Origin: DASUZD01 sp036377055
GTDB lineage: Bacteria; Actinomycetota; Thermoleophilia; Gaiellales; Gaiellaceae
NCBI GenBank assembly: GCA_036377055.1
Contig: DASUZD010000309.1
Coordinates: forward strand, 1 to 7,495
DNA: 7,495 nt
Reading direction: 5' to 3'
Below are positions 4,165 through 7,495 of this stretch, one piece after another; position 1 is the first letter of the stretch, and each line of letters starts with the position of its first letter. A program made the translations under genes and the position numbers. The notes under the pieces were generated by a model. It worked only from the letters and a program-made list of their open reading frames with translations, did not search any database and was not told the DNA's origin.

Positions 4165-6654
4165 TTAGTCCCGATCCCGCTCGCGGTCCCGGCGCGGGCC
4201 GCGGTCGCGGCCTCGGCCGCCGCGGCGCTCGCGGTCGCCGCGCGGACGTTCTTCCTCGCGCTCGCGCGGCGGCGCGTTCTTCGCCCGCTCGATCAGCTCC
4301 TCGGGGCTGACCGTGGCGCCGTTCTCGTGCTTCTGGATCAACTTCAGGCCGATCCGGCCGCGCGCCTTGTCGACCTCTTGGACGAGCACGTCGAGGATGT
4401 CGCCGCGCTGGATGACGTCCTCGATGTGGCCGACGCGGCCCGGGCCGACGTTCGACACGTGCAGAAGGCCGTCCGTACCCTTCTTCAGCTCGACGAAGGC
4501 GCCGAACTGCGTCGTCTTCACGACCTTGCCGGTGTAGGTGTCCCCCACCTCCGGTTCCTTCGTCAGCGCCTGGATCGCCGAGATCGCGGCGTCCGCCTTC
4601 GGGCCGTCGGTCGCGTAGATGAGGATCGTCCCGTCCTCCTCGATGTCGATCTGGACGTCGTGGTCGGTCTCGAGGGCGCGAATCGTCTCGCCGCCCTTGC
4701 CGATCACCATGCCGATCTTCTCCGGGTCGATCTTGATCGTCGAGATCCGCGGCGCGTTCTCGGACAGCTCCGTCCGCGGCTCCGGGATCGCCTGGAGCAT
4801 CTTGTCGAGGATGAACTCGCGCGCCCGCTTCGCCTGCTCGAGCGCGCCGCGCATGATCTCCTGCGTGACGCCGGTGATCTTGATGTCCATCTGGAGCGCC
4901 GTGACGCCGTCACGCGTGCCGGCCACCTTGAAGTCCATGTCCCCGAGGTGGTCCTCGGCGCCCTGGATGTCCGTGAGGATGACGTAGTCGTCGCCCTCCT
5001 TGACCAGGCCCATGGCGATCCCGCTGACCGGCCGCCTGATCGGCACGCCGGCGTCCATCAGCGAAAGCGTCGATCCGCAGACCGACCCCATCGACGACGA
5101 GCCGTTCGACTCGAGCGTCTCGGAGACGATCCGGATCGTGTACGGGAACTCCTCGAGCGGCGGGATCATCGGCTCGAGCGCCCGCTGCGCGAGCGCGCCG
5201 TGGCCGATGTCGCGGCGCTTCGGGCCGCGCATGAAGCCCGTCTCCCCGACCGAGTAGGGCGGGAAGTTGTAGTGGTGCATGTAGCGCCGCTCGACCTCGA
5301 GCGAGAGGTCGTCGATCCGCTGGCCTTCCTTCGCGGTGCCGAGGGTGAGGAGCGACATGATCTGCGTCTGGCCCCGGGTGAAGAGCGCCGAGCCGTGCGT
5401 GCGCGGGCTGACGCCGACCTCGCACTCGATCGGGCGGATCTCCTCGGGGCCGCGGCCGTCCGGCCGGTTCTTGTCGACGGCGATCTTCCGCCGCACGAGC
5501 TCCTTGTAGATCGACTCCGCCGCCTTCTTGACGTAGCTCTTCGTGAGCGCGTCCTTCACCGTCGGGCTCTCGCCGTCGACCGTCGCCGGCCCGACCGGGA
5601 AGGGGAGCTCCACGGTCTCGACGATGCGCTCGAAGAGAAGGTGGCGCTTCGCCGACTTCAGCTCCTTCGAGTCCTGCTCGGCGTCGGTGAGCGTGCGCAG
5701 GTCGGCCTCGAACTGCTCGCGGACCGGTCCCTTGACAGCGTCGAGCCGCGCGGCCTCGAGGATCAGCGCGAGGCTCTGCCGCATCTGCATCGTCCGGACG
5801 ACGTCGTCCTCGGTCGAGTCCATGCTGAGCGGCGGGATCACCTCGTCGACGATGGAGCCGGCCTCGCGAAGGCCGTCCGACGCGACGCGGCGGCGGACCT
5901 CCTCGCCGTGCTGCGCCTCGAGCTCCTCCGTCACCGACGGCTCGAGCCAGTTCGCCTTGCCGATCTGACGTCGCAGGTCCTCCTGCGCCTCGCACAGCTT
6001 CCTGATCTCGGCGTGCGCGAGGTCGAGCGCCTCGAGGAGCGTGTCCTCGGGGATCTCGTCCGCTCCAGCCTCGACCATCGTCAGGCCCTCCTTCGTCCCG
6101 ACGACGATCAGGTCGAGCGTCGACGACTCCTCGCTCTCCGGCAGGGTCGGGTTGACGACCAGCTGCCCCTCGATCTGGCCGACGCGGACCGCGCCGACCG
6201 GCCCGAGGAAAGGCAGCGGCGAGATCATCAGCGCAGCCGACGCCCCGTTGATGCACAGGATGTCGTGCGCCGTGATCAGGTCGGCCGACAGGACCGTGCA
6301 GATCACCTGCACCTCGTTCTTGAAGCCCTTCGGCCACAGCGGCCGGATCGGGCGGTCGATCATGCGCGCAGTCAGGATCGCCCGCTCCGTCGGACGGCCC
6401 TCGCGCTTGAAGAACCCGCCCGGGATCTTGCCGGCGGCGTACATCCGCTCCTCGACGTCGACCGTCAGCGGGAAGAAGTCCGCGCCCTCGCGCGCCTCCG
6501 TGCGCCCCTGCGCGGTCGCCAGCACCATCGTGTCGCCCTCGCGGACGACGACGGCGCCGTCCGCCTGCTTGGCGAGCTTGCCGGTCTCGAATGTGATTTC
6601 GCGGCCCGCGATCTCGACCGAAACGGTCGTCGGCCCCTCTGTTGCGATGCTCAT
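4165..6654 (-). CDS. pnp: Polyribonucleotide nucleotidyltransferase (PNPase)
   Basis: PNPase is the phosphorolytic 3'-to-5' exoribonuclease and RNA tailing enzyme of mRNA turnover, acting as a cytoplasmic trimer. The 829 residues give: first RNase PH-like core (about 10-220) with FFKREGRPTE (81-90) and TARMIDRPIRPL (95-106); a long helical linker (about 225-395); second RNase PH core (about 398-620) with PRTHGSALFTRGQTQ (417-431), GSSSMGSVCGS (518-528; Ser519-521 bind phosphate) and AEDHLGDMDFK (566-576; Asp568, Asp574 and Lys576 match E. coli Asp486, Asp492 and Lys494); a KH domain with IGKGGETIR (651-659); and an S1 domain (about 703-772). The protein exceeds the usual 700-740 residues: about 75 extra residues in the linker, plus an Arg/Asp/Gly-rich tail (about 796-829). 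The ATG has a strong GGAGGA site. The gene follows rpsO, as in most bacteria. Confidence 0.98.
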   Translation of the reverse strand: MSIATEGPTTVSVEIAGREITFETGKLAKQADGAVVVREGDTMVLATAQGRTEAREGADFFPLTVDVEERMYAAGKIPGGFFKREGRPTERAILTARMIDRPIRPLWPKGFKNEVQVICTVLSADLITAHDILCINGASAALMISPLPFLGPVGAVRVGQIEGQLVVNPTLPESEESSTLDLIVVGTKEGLTMVEAGADEIPEDTLLEALDLAHAEIRKLCEAQEDLRRQIGKANWLEPSVTEELEAQHGEEVRRRVASDGLREAGSIVDEVIPPLSMDSTEDDVVRTMQMRQSLALILEAARLDAVKGPVREQFEADLRTLTDAEQDSKELKSAKRHLLFERIVETVELPFPVGPATVDGESPTVKDALTKSYVKKAAESIYKELVRRKIAVDKNRPDGRGPEEIRPIECEVGVSPRTHGSALFTRGQTQIMSLLTLGTAKEGQRIDDLSLEVERRYMHHYNFPPYSVGETGFMRGPKRRDIGHGALAQRALEPMIPPLEEFPYTIRIVSETLESNGSSSMGSVCGSTLSLMDAGVPIRRPVSGIAMGLVKEGDDYVILTDIQGAEDHLGDMDFKVAGTRDGVTALQMDIKITGVTQEIMRGALEQAKRAREFILDKMLQAIPEPRTELSENAPRISTIKIDPEKIGMVIGKGGETIRALETDHDVQIDIEEDGTILIYATDGPKADAAISAIQALTKEPEVGDTYTGKVVKTTQFGAFVELKKGTDGLLHVSNVGPGRVGHIEDVIQRGDILDVLVQEVDKARGRIGLKLIQKHENGATVSPEELIERAKNAPPREREEERPRGDRERRGGRGRDRGPRRDRERDRD

Positions 6655-6657
6655 TTG

Positions 6658-6663
6658 TCCTCC
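6658..6663 (-). promoter_or_regulatory. Shine-Dalgarno of pnp
   Basis: GGAGGA on the minus strand lies 3 nt from the pnp ATG (5 nt counted from the GGAG core), which fixes the start. The same bases form part of GTGGAGG (6659-6665), which can pair perfectly with an upstream CCTCCAC (6679-6685), so this site may be masked in one RNA conformation. Confidence 0.85.
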
Positions 6664-6677
6664 ACTTTCGTTGTGAA

Positions 6678-6728
6678 GGTGGAGGTTTGAGTCAGCGCGT
6701 CGTGGGCGCGCTCGCTCAAACTTCCACC
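6678..6728 (-). promoter_or_regulatory. Long rpsO-pnp intergenic RNA hairpin, likely RNase processing/autoregulation site
   Basis: In the minus-strand RNA, GGTGGAAGTTTGAG (6728-6715) pairs with CTCAAACCTCCACC (6691-6678): 14 positions with one A-C mismatch. Inside, after a 2x2 internal loop, AGCGCG (6712-6707) pairs with CGCGCT (6699-6694) around a 7-nt loop, for about 20 paired positions. It starts 19 nt after the rpsO stop and ends before the pnp Shine-Dalgarno. Its length and its place match the E. coli stem-loop that RNase III cuts to start PNPase autoregulation; equivalence here is inference. It could also act as an rpsO terminator or attenuator, though no U tract follows. Confidence 0.7.
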
Positions 6729-6747
6729 CTCGAGTCTTTGGTTTTCC

Positions 6748-7017
6748 TTACCTCCGGAGCCCCAGCTCCTGAATCAGTGCGCGGTACCCCTCGAGGTCGC
6801 GCCGTTGCAGGTACTGCAGGAGTCGCCGGCGCCGGCCGACGAGCTTGAGCAGGCCGCGGCGCGAATAGTGGTCCTTCGGATGCGCGCGGAGGTGCTCCGT
6901 GAGCTCGTTGATCCTCCGGGTCAGCAGCGCGATCTGAACCTGCGGCGACCCGGTATCGGTGGTGTCGCGGCCATGCTGGCCGATGATTTCCTGCTTCGCT
7001 TCCTTGGTGAGAGGCAC
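6748..7017 (-). CDS. rpsO: 30S ribosomal protein S15
   Basis: The 89-residue product has exactly the E. coli S15 length and aligns along its whole extent: GRDTTDTGSPQVQIALLT (16-33), INELTEHLRAHPKDHYSRRG (36-55, including the rRNA-contacting HPKDHYSRRGL), basic LVGRRRRLLQYL (59-70), and the terminal YRALIQELGLRR (78-89). S15 is a primary 16S rRNA binder that organises the central domain of the 30S platform. The GTG at 7017 is chosen because it gives the canonical N-terminus (PLTKEAK) and is preceded by AGGAGG with a 5-nt spacer; the longer open frame upstream has no S15 homology. It is probably cotranscribed with pnp, 93 bp downstream. The 97-bp leader between it and the divergent hydrolase gene contains short direct repeats and must hold its promoter, but I cannot place a convincing one. 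Confidence 0.98.
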   Translation of the reverse strand: MPLTKEAKQEIIGQHGRDTTDTGSPQVQIALLTRRINELTEHLRAHPKDHYSRRGLLKLVGRRRRLLQYLQRRDLEGYRALIQELGLRR

Positions 7018-7022
7018 GTTTC

Positions 7023-7028
7023 CCTCCT
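7023..7028 (-). promoter_or_regulatory. Shine-Dalgarno of rpsO
   Basis: A perfect AGGAGG on the minus strand lies 5 nt before the GTG at 7017. It decides this start over upstream in-frame candidates. Confidence 0.85.
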
Positions 7029-7114
7029 GATAGACGTCTCCGCGGTCTCCGCCTGCCGCGCCAAGGAACGCGTGCGGGCCGGGGCCGCGGTCTGTGAGTA
7101 GGGTAGCAATCGCT

Positions 7115-7495
7115 TTGGCCAAGCGGTTTTCCGCCGAGAAGCTCGCCATGATCGTCGCCGAGGCGCGCGAGCGCTGGCACGTGCCTGGAATGGCCGTCGC
7201 GTTGCTCCAGGACGGCGAGCCGGTGTTCGCGGCCGACGGCGTTCGCGACCTGAGTACGAACGACCCGGTCGGGCCGGAGACGCCCTTCCGCGTCGCGTCG
7301 ATCACGAAGCCGTTCGTCGGCACGCTCACGCAGATGCTCGCCCAGGACGGATTGCTCTCGCTCGACGAGCCCCCTCCGGGAGCGCGGACGACGGCGAGCG
7401 TCCGGCAGCTGCTGAGCCACCAGGCCGGGCTGGCGATCGAGTGGCCCGTCGACCTCGACGACGCGGACGACGACGAGGCTCTCCTGCGGCTTGCC
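7115..7495 (+). CDS. Serine hydrolase, beta-lactamase (class C/PBP-like) family, N-terminal part
   Basis: The frame is open to the right edge; 127 residues are present. The pattern is that of the Pfam Beta-lactamase (PF00144) superfamily: HVPGMAVALLQDGEPVFAADG (22-42), then TPFRVASITKPFVG (56-69) with the catalytic SxxK tetrad Ser62-Ile-Thr-Lys65, LAQDGLLSLDEP (75-86) and the LLSHQAGL block (99-106). These enzymes acylate Ser62; the family includes class C beta-lactamases, D-amino-acid peptidases and esterases, and which one this is cannot be told because the Tyr-x-Asn and the third motif lie beyond the edge. No signal peptide is visible from the chosen start, arguing for a cytoplasmic esterase or peptidase. 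The start is uncertain: TTG 7115 fits the usual lead-in to the VPG motif; GTG 7094 and ATG 7148 are alternatives. It is divergent from rpsO, with no strong Shine-Dalgarno. Confidence 0.85.
   Translation, partial: MAKRFSAEKLAMIVAEARERWHVPGMAVALLQDGEPVFAADGVRDLSTNDPVGPETPFRVASITKPFVGTLTQMLAQDGLLSLDEPPPGARTTASVRQLLSHQAGLAIEWPVDLDDADDDEALLRLA

Noticed and set aside
4156..6690. An 844-codon open frame on the plus strand covering all of pnp
   Set aside because: It is the antisense shadow of pnp: strongly G/C-ending codons leave few stops in the opposite frame. The translation is low-complexity Arg/Leu/Asp-rich with no domain, while pnp has every catalytic motif.
7111..7125. Small inverted repeat CGCTT/AAGCG with a 5-nt centre near the hydrolase start
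   Set aside because: It is short, overlaps the possible TTG start and has no clear promoter around it, so I could not separate it from chance.
6716..7420. Minus-strand frames extending upstream of rpsO and under the hydrolase start
   Set aside because: S15 begins at GTG 7017 with a perfect Shine-Dalgarno. The upstream parts shadow the hydrolase gene, which has SITK and LLSHQAGL motifs.

Overview
The window is GC-rich DNA with strongly G/C-biased third codon positions, frequent GTG starts, GTGA start/stop overlaps and intrinsic hairpins that mostly lack long U tracts. Together with the gene order this points to a high-GC actinobacterium. A deep-branching class such as Thermoleophilia is my guess; it is not shown by the sequence.

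Layout. Positions 1-750 (+) hold the C-terminal part of a secreted-type TIGR03118 propeller-like protein. It converges on dapB, with a shared hairpin at 761-790. A minus-strand housekeeping block follows: dapB (800-1408), overlapped by 4 bp with an M16 zinc peptidase (1405-2694). The minus-strand block resumes with pnp (4165-6654) and rpsO (6748-7017). The order rpsO, pnp, M16 peptidase, dapB matches a recurring actinobacterial neighbourhood (rpsO, gpsI, pepR, dapB in mycobacteria). Here it is interrupted by plus-strand material at 2755-4153: a small zincin-like metallopeptidase (2755-3105), a promoter-like site and a compact series of three hairpins that looks like a small RNA (about 3149-3250), and two overlapping genes of unknown function (3389-3892 and 3889-4128). 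The right edge carries the start of a serine beta-lactamase-family hydrolase (7115-7495, +), divergent from rpsO.

How it works together. rpsO and pnp are separated by 93 bp containing a long imperfect hairpin. This recalls the RNase III/PNPase autoregulatory stem-loop of the E. coli rpsO-pnp operon. Here the 3' arm of the hairpin can alternatively pair with the pnp Shine-Dalgarno, giving two mutually exclusive structures that could switch pnp translation. The M16 and dapB genes look translationally coupled.

The most novel items are the candidate structured RNA with a palindrome in its promoter spacer, the rpsO-pnp RNA switch, the unknown two-gene cassette bracketed by similar hairpins, an unusually short DapB, and a PNPase with an enlarged inter-core linker and an Arg/Asp-rich tail. 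I saw no tRNA, rRNA, CRISPR array or insertion sequence.
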